A stretch of 64,000 nucleotides of DNA from assembly GCA_037447655.1 (NCBI GenBank), contig JBBHKE010001558.1, forward strand, positions 464,025 through 528,024. The letters are read 5' to 3'. Below the pieces are notes generated by a model. It did no database searches. It saw nothing but the letters and a program-made list of their open reading frames with translations, and was not told where the DNA came from. A program made the translations under genes and the position numbers. Below are positions 41,377 to 56,300 of this stretch, piece after piece. The DNA comes from Zygnema cylindricum (lineage: Eukaryota; Streptophyta; Zygnematophyceae; Zygnematales; Zygnemataceae). Position 1 is the first letter of the stretch. Every line of letters begins with the position of its first letter.

Positions 41377-44300
41377 ATTGTTAGCGCTCACAGTTTGTGT
41401 ATTTTAAGTACCAATTCTTGTTATCGCTAACCGTCTGTGTAATTTAGGAAACAATTATTGTTATCGTTAAAAACATGTGAAGTTTAAGTAACAATTCTTG
41501 ATATCGCTAACTATTTTTGTAATTTAGGTAACAATTTTTGTTATCGCTAACAATTTGTGTAATTTAGGAAACAATTGTTGTTATAGCTAACAATTTGTGT
41601 AATTAAGGAAACAATTATTGTTATCGCTAACCGTTTGTGTAATTTAGAAGAACAATTCTTGATATCGCTAATAGGTTGTGTAAGTTAATTACAATTCTTG
41701 TTATCGCTAACAGTATGTGTAATTTAGGTAACATGTCTCGTTATCACTAACAGTTTGTGTAATGTAGGTAACAATTCTTGTTATCGCTAGCTGTTTGTGT
41801 AATTTAGGTCACAATTCTTGTTATCGGTAACTGTTTCTGTACTTTAGGTACCAATTCCTATTATCACTCACCGTTTGTGTCATTTAGGAAACAATTTTTG
41901 TTATCGCTAACAATTTTTGTAATTTAGGTAATAATTTTTGTTATCGCTAACTGCTTGTGAAATTTAGGTAACAATTCTTGTTATCGCTAACAGTTTTTGT
42001 AATTTAGGTAACAATTCTTGTTATCGCTAACTGTTTGTGTAAGTTAGGTAAACATTATTGTTAGCGCTCACAGTTTGTGTACTTTAAGTACCAATTCTTG
42101 TTATCGCTAACCGTCTGTGTAATTTAGGAAACAATTCTTGTTATCGTTAAAAACATGTGAAGTTTAAGTAACAATTCTTGATATCGCTAACTATTTTTGT
42201 AATTTAGGTAAAATTTTGGTTATCGCTAACAATTTGTGTAATTTAGGAAACAATTGTTGTTATAGCTAACAATTTGTGTAATTTAGGTAACATGTATTGT
42301 TATCGCTAACAATATTTGTAATGTAGGTAACAATTCTTGTTATCGCTAACAGTTTGTGTAATTTAGGTAACAATTCTTGTTATCGCTAACTGTTTGATTA
42401 ATTTAGGTCACAATTCTTGTTATCGGTAACTGTTTCTGTACTTTAGGTACCAATTCCTATTATCGCTCACCGTTGGTGTCATTTAGGAAACAATTTTTGT
42501 TATCGCTAACAATTTGTGTAATTTAGGTAACAATTTTTGTTATCGCTAACTATTTGTGTAATTTAGGTAACAATCCTTGTTATCACTTTTAGTTTGTGTA
42601 ATTTACGAAACAATTCTTGTTATCGCTAACTGTTTGTGTAAGTTAGGTAACCATTATTGTTAGCGCTCACAGTTTGTGTACTTTATGTACGAATTCCTGT
42701 TATCGCAAACCGTTTGTGTAATTTAGGAAATAATTTTTGTTATCGCTAACTGTTTGTGTAATTTAGGTAACAATTTTTGTTATCGCTAATAGTTCGTGTA
42801 ATTAAAGTAACAATTTTTGTTTCGCTAACAGTTTTTGTAATTTTTGTAAAAATTCTTGTTATCGCTAACAGTTTGTGTAAGTTAGGTAACTATTCTTGTT
42901 ATCGCTAACAATTAGTGTAATTTAGGTAACAATTCTTGTTATCCCTAACAGTTTGTGTAATTTAGGTCACAATTCTTTTTATCGCTAACTGTTTGTGTAC
43001 TTTAGGTACTAATTCCTATTATCGCTAACCGTTTGTGTAATTTTTTGTTATCCCTAACAGTTTGTGTTATTTAGGTAACAATTCTTGTTATCACTAACTG
43101 TTTATGTAAGTTAGGTAACCATTATTGTTAGCACTAACTGTTTGTGTGCTTTAGGTACCAATTCGTATTATCGCTAACCGTTTGTGTAATTTTTTGTTAT
43201 CGCTAACAATTTGTGTAATTTAGGTAACAATTCATGTTATCGCTAACTGTTTGTGTAATTTAGGAAACAATTCTTGTTATCGCTAACAGTTTTTGTAATT
43301 TAGGTCACAATTCTTGTTATCACTAACAATTTGTGTAATTTAGGTAACAATTCTTGTTATCGCTAACAAATTTTGCAATTTATATAACAATTCCTATTAT
43401 CGCTAACTGTTTGGTTAATTTAGGAAACAATTCTTGTTATCGCTAACAGTTTTTGTAATTTAGGTCAAAATTCTTGTTATCGCTAACAGTTTGTGTAATT
43501 TAGGTTACAATTCTTGTTATCGCAAACAGTTTTTGCAATTTTGTAACAATTCCTATTATCGCTAACTGTTTGTTTAATTTAGGTAACAATTCCTATTATC
43601 GCTAACTGTTTGTGTAATTTAGGTAACAATTCTTGTTATCGCTAACAGTTTGTGTAATTTAGGTAACAATTCTTGTTATCGCTAACAGTTTGTGTAATTT
43701 AAATAACAATTCCTATTATGCCTAACTCTTTGGTTAATTTAGTAAATAATTTTTGTTATCGTTAACTGTTTGTGTAATTTAGGTAACAATTTTTGTTATC
43801 GCTAACAATTTGTGTAATTTAACTACCAATTCTTGTTTTGCTAACACTTTTTGTAATTTAGGTAATAATTTTTGTTATCGCTAACTGCTTGTGAAATTTA
43901 GGTAACAATTCTTGTTATCGCTAACAGTTTTTGTAATTTAGGTAACAATTCTTGTTATCGCTAACTGTTTGTGTAATTTAGGGTACAATTATTGTTATCG
44001 CTAACCGTTTTTGTAATTTAGGAAACAATTGTTGTTATCGCTAACTGTTAGTGTAAGTTAGGTAACAATTCTTGTTATAGCTAACATTTTGTGTACTTTA
44101 AGTACCAATTTTTGTTATCGCTAACCGTTTGTGTAATTTAGGAAACAATTCTTGTTATCGCTAACAATTTGTGAAATTTAAGTAACAATTCTTGTTATCG
44201 CTAAAAGTTTGTGTAATTTAGGTAACAATTCTTGTTATCGCTAACTCTTTGTGTAATTTAGGAAACAATTCTTGTTATCGCTAACTGTTTGTGTAATTTA

Positions 44301-47300
44301 GGAAACAATTCTTGTTATCGCTAACAATTTGTGTAATTTAGGAAATAATTTTTGTTATCGCTAACTGTTTGTGTAATTTAGGTAACAATGTTTGTTATCG
44401 CTAATAGTTCGTGTAATTAAAGTAACAATTCGTGTTTCGCTAACAGTTTTTGTAAGTTAGGTAACAATTCTTGTTATCGCTAACAATTAGTGTAATTTAG
44501 GTAACAATTCTTGTTATCGCTAATTGTTTTTGTAATTTAGGTGAAATTCTTGTTATCGCTAACAGTTTGTGTAATTTAGGTCACAATTCTTTTTATCGCT
44601 AACTGTTTGTGTACTTTAGGTACCAATTCCTATTATCGCTAACCGTTTGTGTAATTTTTTGTTATCGCTAACAGATTGTGTAATTTAGGTAACAATTCTT
44701 GTTAACGCAAACTGTTTGTGTAATTTAGGTAACAATTTTTGTAATCCCTAACAGTTTTTGCAATATAGGTAACAATTCCTATTATCGCTAACAGTTTGTG
44801 TAATTTAGATTACAATTCTTGTTATCGCTAACAATTTTTGCAATATAGGTAACAATTCCTATTATCGCTAACAGTCTGTGTAATTTAGGTAACAATTCTT
44901 GTTATCGCTAACTGTTTGTGTAAGTAAGGTAACCATTATTGTTAGCACTAACTATTTGTGTACTTTAGGTACCAATTCATATTATCGCTAACCGTTTGTG
45001 TAATTTTTTGTTATCGCTAATAGTTTGTGTAATTTAGGTAATAATTCATGTTATTGCTAACCGTTTGTGTAATTTAGGAATCAATTCTTGTTATCGCTAA
45101 CAGTTTTTGTAATTTAGGTCACAATTCTTGTTATCGCTAACAGTTTGTGTAATTTAGGTAACAATTCTTGTTATCGCTAACAGTTTTTGTAATTTAGGTC
45201 ACAATTCTTGTAATCGCTAACAGTTTGTGTAATTTAGACTACAATTCTTGTTATCGCAAACAGTTTTTGCAATTTATATAACAATTCCTATTATCGCTAA
45301 CTGTTTGGTTAATTTAGGAAACAATTCTTGTTATCGCTAACGGTTTTTGTAATTTAGGTCACAATTCTTGTAATCGCTAACAGTTTGTGTAATTTAGGTT
45401 AAAATTCTTGTTATCGCAAACAGTTTTTGCAATTTAGGTAACAATTCCTATTATCGCTAACTATTTGGTTAATATAGGTAACATTTCCTATTATCGCTAA
45501 CTGTTTGTGTAATTTAGGTAACAATTTTTGTTATCGCTAACAGTTTGTGTAATTTAGGTAACAATTCTTGTTATCGTTATCAGTTTGTGTAATTTATATA
45601 ACAATTCCTATAATCGCTAACTGTTTGTGTAATTTAGGTAATAATTTTTGTTATCGCTAACTGCTTGTGAAATTTAGGTAACAATTTTTGTTATCGCTAA
45701 CAGTTTTTGTAATTTAGGTAACAATTCCTGTTATCGCTAACTGTTTGTGTAATTTAGGGTACAATTATTGTTATCGCTAACCGTTTCTGTAATTTAGGAA
45801 ACAATTGTTGTTATCGCTAACAGTTAGTGTAAGTTAGGTAACAATTCTTGTTATAGCTAACATTTTGTGTAATTTAAGTACCAATTCTTGTTATCACTAA
45901 TCGTTTGTGTAATTTAGGAAACAATTCTTGTTATCGCTAACAATTTGTGAAGTTTAAGTAACAATTCTTGTTATCGCTAAAAGTTTGTGTAATTTAGGTA
46001 ACAATTCTTGTTATCGCTAACTCTTTGTGTAATTTAGGAAACAATTCTTGTTATCGCTAACAATTTGTGAAGTTTAAGTAATAATTTTTGATATCGCTAA
46101 CTATTTTTGTAATTTAGGTAACAATTTTTGTTATTGCTAACTGTTTGTGTAATTCAGGTCACAATTCTTATTATCGCTAACAGTTTGTGTAATTTAGGAA
46201 TCAATTTTTGTTATCGCTAACCGTTTGTGTCATTTAGGAAACAATTTTTGTTATCGCTAACAGTTTGTGTAATTTAGGTAACAATTTTTGTTATCGTTAA
46301 CTATTTGTGTAATTTAGGTAACAATTCTTGTTATCATTTTAAGTTTGTGTAATTTACGTAACAATTCTTGTTATCGCTAACTGTTTGTGTAGGTTAGGTA
46401 ACCATTATTGTTAGCGCTCACCGTTTGTGTACTTTAGGTAACAATTTTTGTTATCGCTAACGGTTTGTGTAATTTAGAAAACAATTTTTGTTATCGCTAA
46501 CAATTTTGTAATTTAGGAAACAATTCATGTTATCGCTAACAGTTTGTGTAAATTAGGTAACAATTCTTGTTATCGCTAACAATTAGTGTAATTTAGGTAA
46601 CAATTTTTGTTATCGCTAATTGTTTTTGTAATTTAGGTGAAATTCTTGTTATCGCTAACGGTTTGCTTAATTTAGGTCACAATTCGTTTTATCGCTAACT
46701 GTTTGTGTATTTTAGGTACCAATTCCTATTATCGCTAACAGTTTGTGTAATTTAGGTAACAATTGTTGTTATCGCTAACTGTTTGTGTAATTTAGGTAAC
46801 AATTTTTGCTATCTTTAACAGTTTGTGTAATTTAGGTAACAATTCTTGTAATAGCTAACAGTTTTTGCAATTTATATAACAATTCCTATAATCGCTAACT
46901 GTTTCGTTAATTTAGGAAACAATTCTTGTTATCGCTAACAGTTTTTGTAATTTAGGTCACAATTTTTGTAATGGCTAACAGTTTGTGTAATTTAGGTTAC
47001 AATTCTTGTTATCGCAAACAGTTTTTGCAATTTAGGTAACAATTCCTAGTATCGCTAACTGTTTGTGTAATTTAGGTAATAATTCTTGTTATCGCTAACT
47101 GTTTGTGTAAGTTAGGTAACCATTATTGTTAGCACTAACTGTTTGTGTACTTTAGGTACCAATTCGTATTATCGCTAACCGTTTGTGTAATTTTTTGTAA
47201 TCGCTAACAGTTTGTGTAATTTAGGTAACAATTCATGTTATCGCTTACCGTTTGTGTAATTTAGGAAACAATTTTTGTTATCGCTAACAGTTTTTGTAAT

Positions 47301-50300
47301 TTAGGTCACAATTCTTGTTATCGCTAACAGTTTGTGTAATTTAGGTAACAATTCTTGTTATCGCTAACAGTTTTTGCAATTTATATAACAATTTCTATTA
47401 TCGCTAACTGTTTCGTTAATTTAGGAAACAATTCTTGTTATCGCTAACAGTTTTTGTAATTTAGGTCAAAATTCTTGTTATCGCTAACAGTTTGTGTAAT
47501 TTAGGTTCCAATTCTTGTTATTGCAAACAGTTTTTGCAATTTAGGTAACAATTTCTATTATCGCTAACTGTTTCGTTAATTTAGGAAACAATTCCTATTA
47601 TCGCTAACTGTTTGTGTAATTTAGGTAACAATTCTTGTTATCGCTAACAGTTTGTGTAATTTAGGTAACAATTCTTGTTATCCCTAACAGTTTGTGTAAT
47701 TTATATAACAATTCCTATTATCGCTAACAGTTTGTGTAATTTAGGTAATAATTCTTGTTATCGGTAACTGTTTGTGTAAGTTAGGTAACCATTATTGTTA
47801 GCACTAACTGTTTGTGTACTTTAGGTACCAATTCGTATTATCGCTAACCGTTTGTGTAATTTTTTGTAATCGCTAACAGTTTGTGTAATTTAGGTAACAA
47901 TTCATGTTATCGCTAACCGTTTGTGTAATTTATATAACAATTTCTATTATCGCTAACTGTTTGGTTAATTTAGGAAACAATTTTTGTTATCGCTAACAGT
48001 TTTTGTAATTTAGGTCAAAATTCTTGTTATCGCTAACAGTTTGTGTAATTTAGGTTACAATTCTTGTTATCGCAAATAGTTTTTGCAATTTTGGTAACAA
48101 TTCCTATTATCGCTAACTGTTTGTGTAATTTAGGTAACAATTCTTGTTATCGCTAACAGTTTGTGTAATTTAGGTAACAATTCTTGTTATCGCTAACAGT
48201 TTGTGTAATTTATATAACAATTCCTATTATCGCTAAGTGTTTGGTTAATTTAGGAAATAATTTTTGTTATCGCTAACTGCTTGTGAAATTTAGGTAACAA
48301 TTTTTGTTATCGCTAACAGTTTTTGTAATTTAGGTAACAAATCTTGTTATCGATAACTGTTTGTGTAATTTAGGTAACAATTCTTGTTATCGCTAACAGT
48401 TTGTGAAATTTAGGTAATAATTCTTCTTATCGCTAACAGTTTGTGTAATTTATATAACAATTCCTATTATTGCTAAGTGTTTGGTTAATTTAGGATATAA
48501 TTTTTGTTATCACTAACTGCTTGTGAAATTTAGGTAACAATTTTTGTTATCGCTAACAGTTTTTGTAATTTAGGTAACAATTCTTGTTATAGATAACTGT
48601 TTGTGTAATTTAGGGTACAATTATTGTTATCGCTAACCGTTTTCTGTAATTTAGGAAACAATTGTTGTTATCGCTAACTGTTAGTGTAAGTTAGGTAACA
48701 ATTCTTGTTATAGCTAACATTTTGTGTACTTTAAGTACCAATTCTTGTTATCGCTAACCGTTTGTGTAATTTAGGAAACAATTCTTGTTATCGCTAACAA
48801 TTTGTGAAGTTTAAGTAACAATTCTTGTTATCGCTAAAATATTTGTGTAATTTAGGTAACAATTCTTGTTATCGCTAACAATTTGTGTAACTTAGGAAAT
48901 AATTTTTGTTATCGCTAACTGTTTGTGTAATTTAGGTAACAATTTTTGTTATCGCTAATAGTTCGTGTAATTAAAGTTACAATTCTTGTTTCGCTAACAG
49001 TTTTTGTAATTTAGGTAACAATTCTTGTTATCGCTAACAGTTTGTGTAAGTTAGGTAACATTTATTGTTATCGCTAACAATTAGTGTAATTGAGGTAACA
49101 ATTATTTTTATCAATAATTGTTTTTGTAATTTAGGTGAAATTCTTGTTATCACTAACATTTTGTGTAATTTAGGTCACAATTCTTTTTATCTCTAAGTGT
49201 TTGTGTACTTTAGGTACCAATTCCTATTATCGCTAACCGTTTGTGTAATTTTTTGTTATCGCTAATAGTTTGTGTAATTTAGGTAACAATTCATGTTATT
49301 GCTAACCGTTTGTGTAATTTAGGAAACAATTCTTGTTATCGCTAACAGTTTGTGTAATTTAGGTAACAATTCTTGTAATAGCTAACAGTTTTTGCAATTT
49401 ATATAACAATTCCTATAATCGCTAACTGTTTCGTTAATTTAGGAAACAATTCTTGTTATCGCTAACAGTTTGTGTAATTTAGGTAACAATTCTTGTTATC
49501 GCTAACAGTTTGTGTAATTTAGGTAACAATTCTTGTTATTGCTAACAGTTTGTGTAATTTATATAACAATTCCTATTATCGCTAACTGTTTGTGTAATTT
49601 AGGTAAAAAAAATTGTTATCGCTAACTGCTTGTGAAATTTAGGTAACAATTCTTGTTATCGCTAACAGTTTTTGTAATTTAGGTAACAATTCTTGTTATC
49701 GCTAACAGTTTGTGTAATTTAGGTAACAATTCTTGTTATCGCTAACAGTTTTTGCAATTTATATAACAATTTCTATTATCGCTAACTGTTTGGTTAATTT
49801 AGGAAACAATTCTTGTTATCGCTAACAGTTTTTGTAATTTAGAATTTTTGTTATCGCTAACAGTTTGTGTAATTTAGGTTACAATTCTTGTTATCGCAAA
49901 TAGTTTTTGCAATTTAGGTAACAATTCCTATTATCGCTAACTGTTTGTGTAATTTAGGTAACAATTCTTGTTATCGCTAACTGTTTGTGAAATTTAGGTA
50001 ACAATTCTTGTTATCACTAACAGTTTGTGTAATTTAGGTAACAATTCTTATTATCGCTAACAGTTTGTGTAATTTAGGAAACAATTCTTGTTATCGCTAA
50101 TAGTTTGTGCAATTTAGGTAACAATTTCTATTATCGCTAACTGTTTGGTTAATTTAGGAAACAATTCTTGTTATCGCTAACAGTTTTTGTAATTTAGGTC
50201 AAAATTTTTGTTATCGCTAACAGTTTGTGTAATTTAGGTTACAATTCTTGTTATCGCAAATAGTTTTTGCAATTTAGGTAACAATTCCTATTATCGCTAA

Positions 50301-53300
50301 CTGTTTGTGTAATTTAGGTAACAATTCTTGTTATCGCTAACAGTTTGTGAAATTTAGGTAAGAATTCTTGTTATCACTAACAGTTTGTGTAATTTATATA
50401 ACAATTCCTATTATCGCTAAGTGTTTGGTTAATTTAGGAAATAATTTTTGTCATCGCTAACTGCTTGTGAAATTTAGGTAACAATTTTTGTTATCGCTAA
50501 CTGTTTGTGTAATTTAGGGTACATTTCTTGATATCGCTAACTGTTTGTGTAATTTAGGTAACAATTCTTGTTATCGCTAACAGTTTGTGTAATTTAGGTA
50601 ACAATTCTTGTTATTGCTAACAGTTTGTATAATTTATATAACAATTCCTATTATCGCTAACTGTTTGTGTAATTTAGGTAACAATTCTTGTTATCGCTAA
50701 CAGTTTTTGTAATTTAGGTAACAATTCTTGTTATCGCTAACTGTTTGTGTAATTTAGGGTACAATTATTGTTATCGCTAACTGTTTCTGTAATTTAGGAA
50801 ACAATTGTTTTTATCGCTAACTGTTAGTGTAAGTTAGGTAAGAATTGTTCTTATAACTAAAATTTTGTGTACATTAAGTACCAATTTTTGTTATCGCTAA
50901 ATGTTTGTGTAATTTAGGAAACAATTCTTGTTATCGCTAACAATTTGTGAAGTTTAAGTAACAATTCTTGTTATCGCTAAAAGTTTGTGTAATTTGGGTA
51001 ACAATTCTTGTTATCGCTAACATTTTGTGTAATTTAGGAAACAATTATTGTTATCGCTAACTGTTTGTGAAATTTAGGAAACAATTCTTGTTATCGCTAA
51101 CTATTTTTGTAATTTAGGTTACAACTTTTGTTATTGCTAACAGTTTGTGTAATTTAGGAAACAATTCTTGTTATCTCTAACAATTTGTGTAATTTAGGAA
51201 ATAATTTTTGTTATCGCTAATAGTTTGTGTAATTAAAGTAACAATTCTTGTTTCGCTAACAGTTTTTGTAATTTAGGTAACAATTTTTGTTATCGCTAAC
51301 CGTTTGTGTAATTTAGGAAACAATTCATTTTATCGCTAACAGTTTTTGTAATTTAGGTCACAATTTTTGTTATCGCTAATAGTTTGTGTAATTACAGTAA
51401 CAATTCTTGTTTCGCTAACAGTTTTTGTAATTTAGGTAACAATTATTGTTATCGCTAACTGTTTGTGTAATTTAGGTAACAATTTTTGTTATCGCTAACA
51501 GTTTGTGTAATTTAGGTAACAATTCTTGTTATCGGTAACAGTTTTTGCAATTTAGGTAACAATTTCTATTATCGCTAACAGTTTGTGTAATTTAGGTAAC
51601 AATTCTTGTTATCGCTAACTGTTTGTGAAAGTTAGGTAACCATTATTGTTAGCATTAACTGTTTGTGTACTTTAGGTACCAATTCGTAATTTGCTAACCA
51701 TTTGTGTAATTTTTTGTTATCGTTAATAGTTTGTGTAATTTAGGTAACAATTCATGTTATTGCTAACCGTTTGTGTAATTTAGGAAACAATTCTTGTTAT
51801 TGCTAACAGTTTTTGTAATTTAGGTCAGAATTCTTGTTATCGCTAACAGTTTGTGTAATTTAGGTAACAATTCTTGTTATCGCTAACAGTTTTTGCAATT
51901 TAGGGAACAATTCCTATTATCGCTAACTGTTTGGTTAATTTAGGTAACATTTCCTATTATCGCTAACTGTTTGTGTAATTTAGGTAACATTTCTTGTTAT
52001 CGCTAACTGTTTGTGTAATTTAGGTAACAATTCTTGTTATCGCTAACAGTTTGTGTAATTTAGGTAACAATTCTTGTTATTGCTAACAGTTTGTGTAATT
52101 TATATAACAATTCCTTATTATCGCTAACTGTTTGTGTAATTTAGGTAAAAAAAATTGTTATCGCTAACTGCTTGTGAAATTTAGGTAACAATTCTTGTTA
52201 TCGCTAACAGTTTTTGTAATTTAGGTAACAATTCTTGTTATCGCTAACAGTTTGTGTAATTTAGGTAACAATTCTTGTTATCGCTAACAGTTTTTGCAAT
52301 TTATATAACAATTTCTATTATCGCTAACTGTTTGGTTAATTTAGGAAACAATTCTTGTTATCGCTAACAGTTTTTGTAATTTAGGTCAAAATTTTTGTTA
52401 TCGCTAATAGTTTGTGTAATTTAGGTTACAATTCTTGTTATCGCAAATAGTTTTTGCAATTTAGGTAACAATTCCTATTATCGCTAACTGTTTGTGTAAT
52501 TTAGGTAACAATTCTTGTTATCGCTAACAGTTTGTGAAATTTAGGTAAGAATTTTTGTTATCACTAACAGTTTGTGTAATTTATATAACAATTCCTATTA
52601 TCGCTAAGTGTTTGGTTAATTTAGGAAATAATTTTTGTCATCGCTAACTGCTTGTGAAATTTAGGTAACAATTTTTGTTATCGCTAACTGTTTCTGTAAT
52701 TTAGGAAACAATTGTTGTTATCGCTAACTGTTAGTGTAAGTTAGGTAATTATTCTTGTTATAGCTAACATTTTGTGTACATTAAGTACCAATTCTTGTTA
52801 TCGCTAACCGTTTGTGTAATTTAGGAAACAATTCTTGTTATCGCTAACAATTTGTGAAGTTTAAGTAACAATTCTTGTTATCCCTAAAAGTTTGTGTAAT
52901 TTGGGTAACAATTTTTGTTATCGCTAACATTTTGTGTAATTTAGGAAACAATTCTTGTTATCGCTAGGTGTTTGTGTAATTTAGGAAACAATTCTTGTTA
53001 TCGCTAACAATTTTTGTAATTTAGGTAACAATTTTTGTTATCGCTAACAGTTTGTGTAATTTAGGTAACATTTTTTGTTATCTCTAACAATTTGTGTAAT
53101 TTAGGAAATAATTTTTGTTAACGCTAACTGTTTGTGAAATTTAGGTAACAATTTTTGCTATCGCTAATAGTTTGTGTAATTAAAGTAACAATTCTTGTTT
53201 CGCTAACAGCTTTTGTAATTTAGGTAACAATTATTGTTATCGCTAACTGTTTGTGTAATTTAGGTAACAATTTTTGTTATCCCTAACCGTTTGTGTAATT

Positions 53301-56300
53301 TAGGAAACAATTCTTTTTATCGCTAACAGTTTTTGAAATTTAGGTCACAATTCTTGTTATCGCTAACAGTTTGTGTAATTTAGGTAACAATTCTTGTTAT
53401 CGCTAACAGTTTTTGCAATTTAGGTAACAATTTCTATTATCGCTAAAAGTTTGTGTAATTTAGGAAACAATTTTTGTTATCGCTAACTGTTTGTGTAAGT
53501 TAGGTAACCATTATTGTTAGCATTAACTGTTTGTGTACTTTAGGTACCAATTCGTAATTTGCTAACCGTTTGTGTAATTTTTTGTTATCGCTAATAGTTT
53601 GTGTAATTTAGGTAACAATTCATGTTATTGCTAATCGTTTGTGTAATTTAGGTAACAATTTTTGTTATCGCTAACAGTTTGTGTAATTTAGGTAACAATT
53701 CTTGTTATCGCTAACAGTTTGTGTAAGTTAGGTAACCAGTATTGTTAGCACTAACTGTTTGTGTACTTTAGGTACCACCTCATATTTTCGATGACCGTTT
53801 GTGTAATTTAGGTAATAATTTTTGTTATCGCTAACTGTTTGTGTAATTTAGGGTACAATTATTCTTATCGCTAACCGTTTTTTCTGTAATTTAGGAAACA
53901 ATTGTTGTTATCGCTAACTGTTAGTGTAAGTTAGGTAACAATTCTTGTTATAGCTAACATTTTGTGTACTTTAAGTACCAATTCTTGTTATCGCTAACCG
54001 TTTGTGTAATTTAGGAATTAATTCTTGTTATCGCTAACAATTTGTCAAGTTTAAGTAACAATTCTTGTTATCGCTAAAAGTTTGTGTAATTTAGGTAACA
54101 ATTGTTGTTATCGCTAACTCTTTGTGTAATTTAGGAAACAATTCTTGTTATCCTTAGTGTTTGTGTAATTTAGGAAACAATTCTTGTTATCGCTAACTAT
54201 ACTTGTAATTTAGGTAACAATTTTTGTTATTGCTAACAGTTTGTGTAATTTAGGAAACAATTGTTGTTATCGCTAACAATTTGTGTAATTTATGTAACAA
54301 TTCTTGTTATCGCTAACCGTTTGTGTAATTTAGGTAACAATTCTTGTTATCGCTAACAATTTGTGTAATTTAGGAAACAATTGTTGTTATCGCTAACAAT
54401 TTGTGTAATTTATGTAACAATTCTTGTTATCGCTAACCGTTTGTGTAATTTAGGAAACAATTCTTGTTATCGCTAATAGTTTGTGTAATTTAGGTAACAA
54501 TTCTTGTTATCTCTAACAATTTGTGTAATTTAGGAAATAATTTTTGTTATCGCTAACTGTTTGTGTAATTTAGGTAACAATTTTTGTTATCGCTAATAGT
54601 TTGTGTAATTAAAGTAACAATTCTTGTTTCGCTAACAGCTTTTGTAATTTAGGTAACAATTATTGTTATCGCTAACTGTTTGTGTAATTTAGGTAACAAT
54701 TTTTGTTATCCCTAACCGTTTGTGTAATTTAGGAAACAATTCTTTTTATCGCTAACAGTTTTTGAAATTTAGGTAACAATTCTTGTTATCGTTAACAGTT
54801 TGTGTAATTTAGGTAACAATTCTTGTTATCGCTAACAGTTTTTGCAATTTAGGTAACAATTTCTATTATCGCTAACAGTTTGTGTAATTTAGGTAACAAT
54901 TCTTGTTATCGCTAACTGTTTGTGTAAGTTAGGTAACCATTATTGTTAGCATTAACTGTTTGTGTACTTTAGGTACCAATTCGTAATTTGCTAACCGTTT
55001 GTGTAATTTTTTGTTATCGCTAATAGTTTGTGTAATTTAGGTAACAATTCATGTTATTGCTAACCGTTTGTGTAATTTAGGTAACAATTCTTGTTATCGC
55101 TAACAGTTTGTGTAATTTAGGTAACAATTCTTGTTATCGCTAACAATTTGTGTAAGTTAGGTAACCATTATTGTTAGCACTAACTGTTTGTGTACTTTAG
55201 GTACCAATTCGTATTTTCGATGACCGTTTTTGTAATTTAGGTAATAATTTTTGTTATCGCTAACTGTTTGTGTAATTTAGGGTACAATTATTCTTATCGC
55301 TAACCGTTTTTCTGTAATTTAGGAAACAATTGTTGTTATCGCTAACTGTTAGTGTAAGTTAGGTAACAATTCTTGTTATAGCTAACATTTTGTGTACTTT
55401 AAGTACCAATTCTTGTTATCGCTAACCGTTTGTGTAATTTAGGAATTAATTCTTGTTATCGCTAACAATTTGTCAAGTTTAAGTAACAATTCTTGTTATC
55501 GCTAAAAGTTTGTGTAATTTAGGTAACAATTGTTGTTATCGCTAACTCTTTGTGTAATTTAGGAAACAATTCTTGTTATCCTTAGTGTTTGTGTAATTTA
55601 GGAAACAATTCTTGTTATCGCTAACTATACTTGTAATTTAGGTAACAATTTTTGTTATTGCTAACAGTTTGTGTAATTTAGGTAACAATTCTTGTTATCG
55701 CTAACTGTTTTGAGTAATTTAGGTCACAATTCTTGTTATAGCTAATTGTTTTTGTAATTTAGGTAACAATTCTTGTTATCGCAAACAGTTTGTGTAATTT
55801 AGGTCACAATTCTTGTTATCGCTAACTGTTAGTGTTCTTTAGGTACGAATTCCTATTATCGCTAACCGTTTGTGTAATTTAGGTAGAAATTCTTGTTATT
55901 GCTAACAGTTTTTGTAATTTAGGTAACAATTCTTGTTATCGCTAACAGTTTGTGTAATTTAGGTACCAATTCCTATTATCGCTGACTGTTTGTGTAATTT
56001 AGGTAACAATTCTTGTTATTGCTAACAGTTTTTGTAATTTAGGTAACAATTCTTGTTATCGCTAACAGTTTTTGTAATTTAGGAAACAATTCTTGTTATC
56101 GCTAACAATTTGTGAAGTATAAGTAACAATTCTTGATATAGCTGACAGTTTGTGTATTTTAAGTAACAATTTTTGTTATCGCTAACTGTTAGTGTTCTTT
56201 AGGTACGAATTCCTATTATCGCTAACCGTTTGTGTAATTTAGGTAGAAATTCTTGTTATCGCTAACTGTTAGTGTTCTTTAGGTACGAATTCCTATTATC

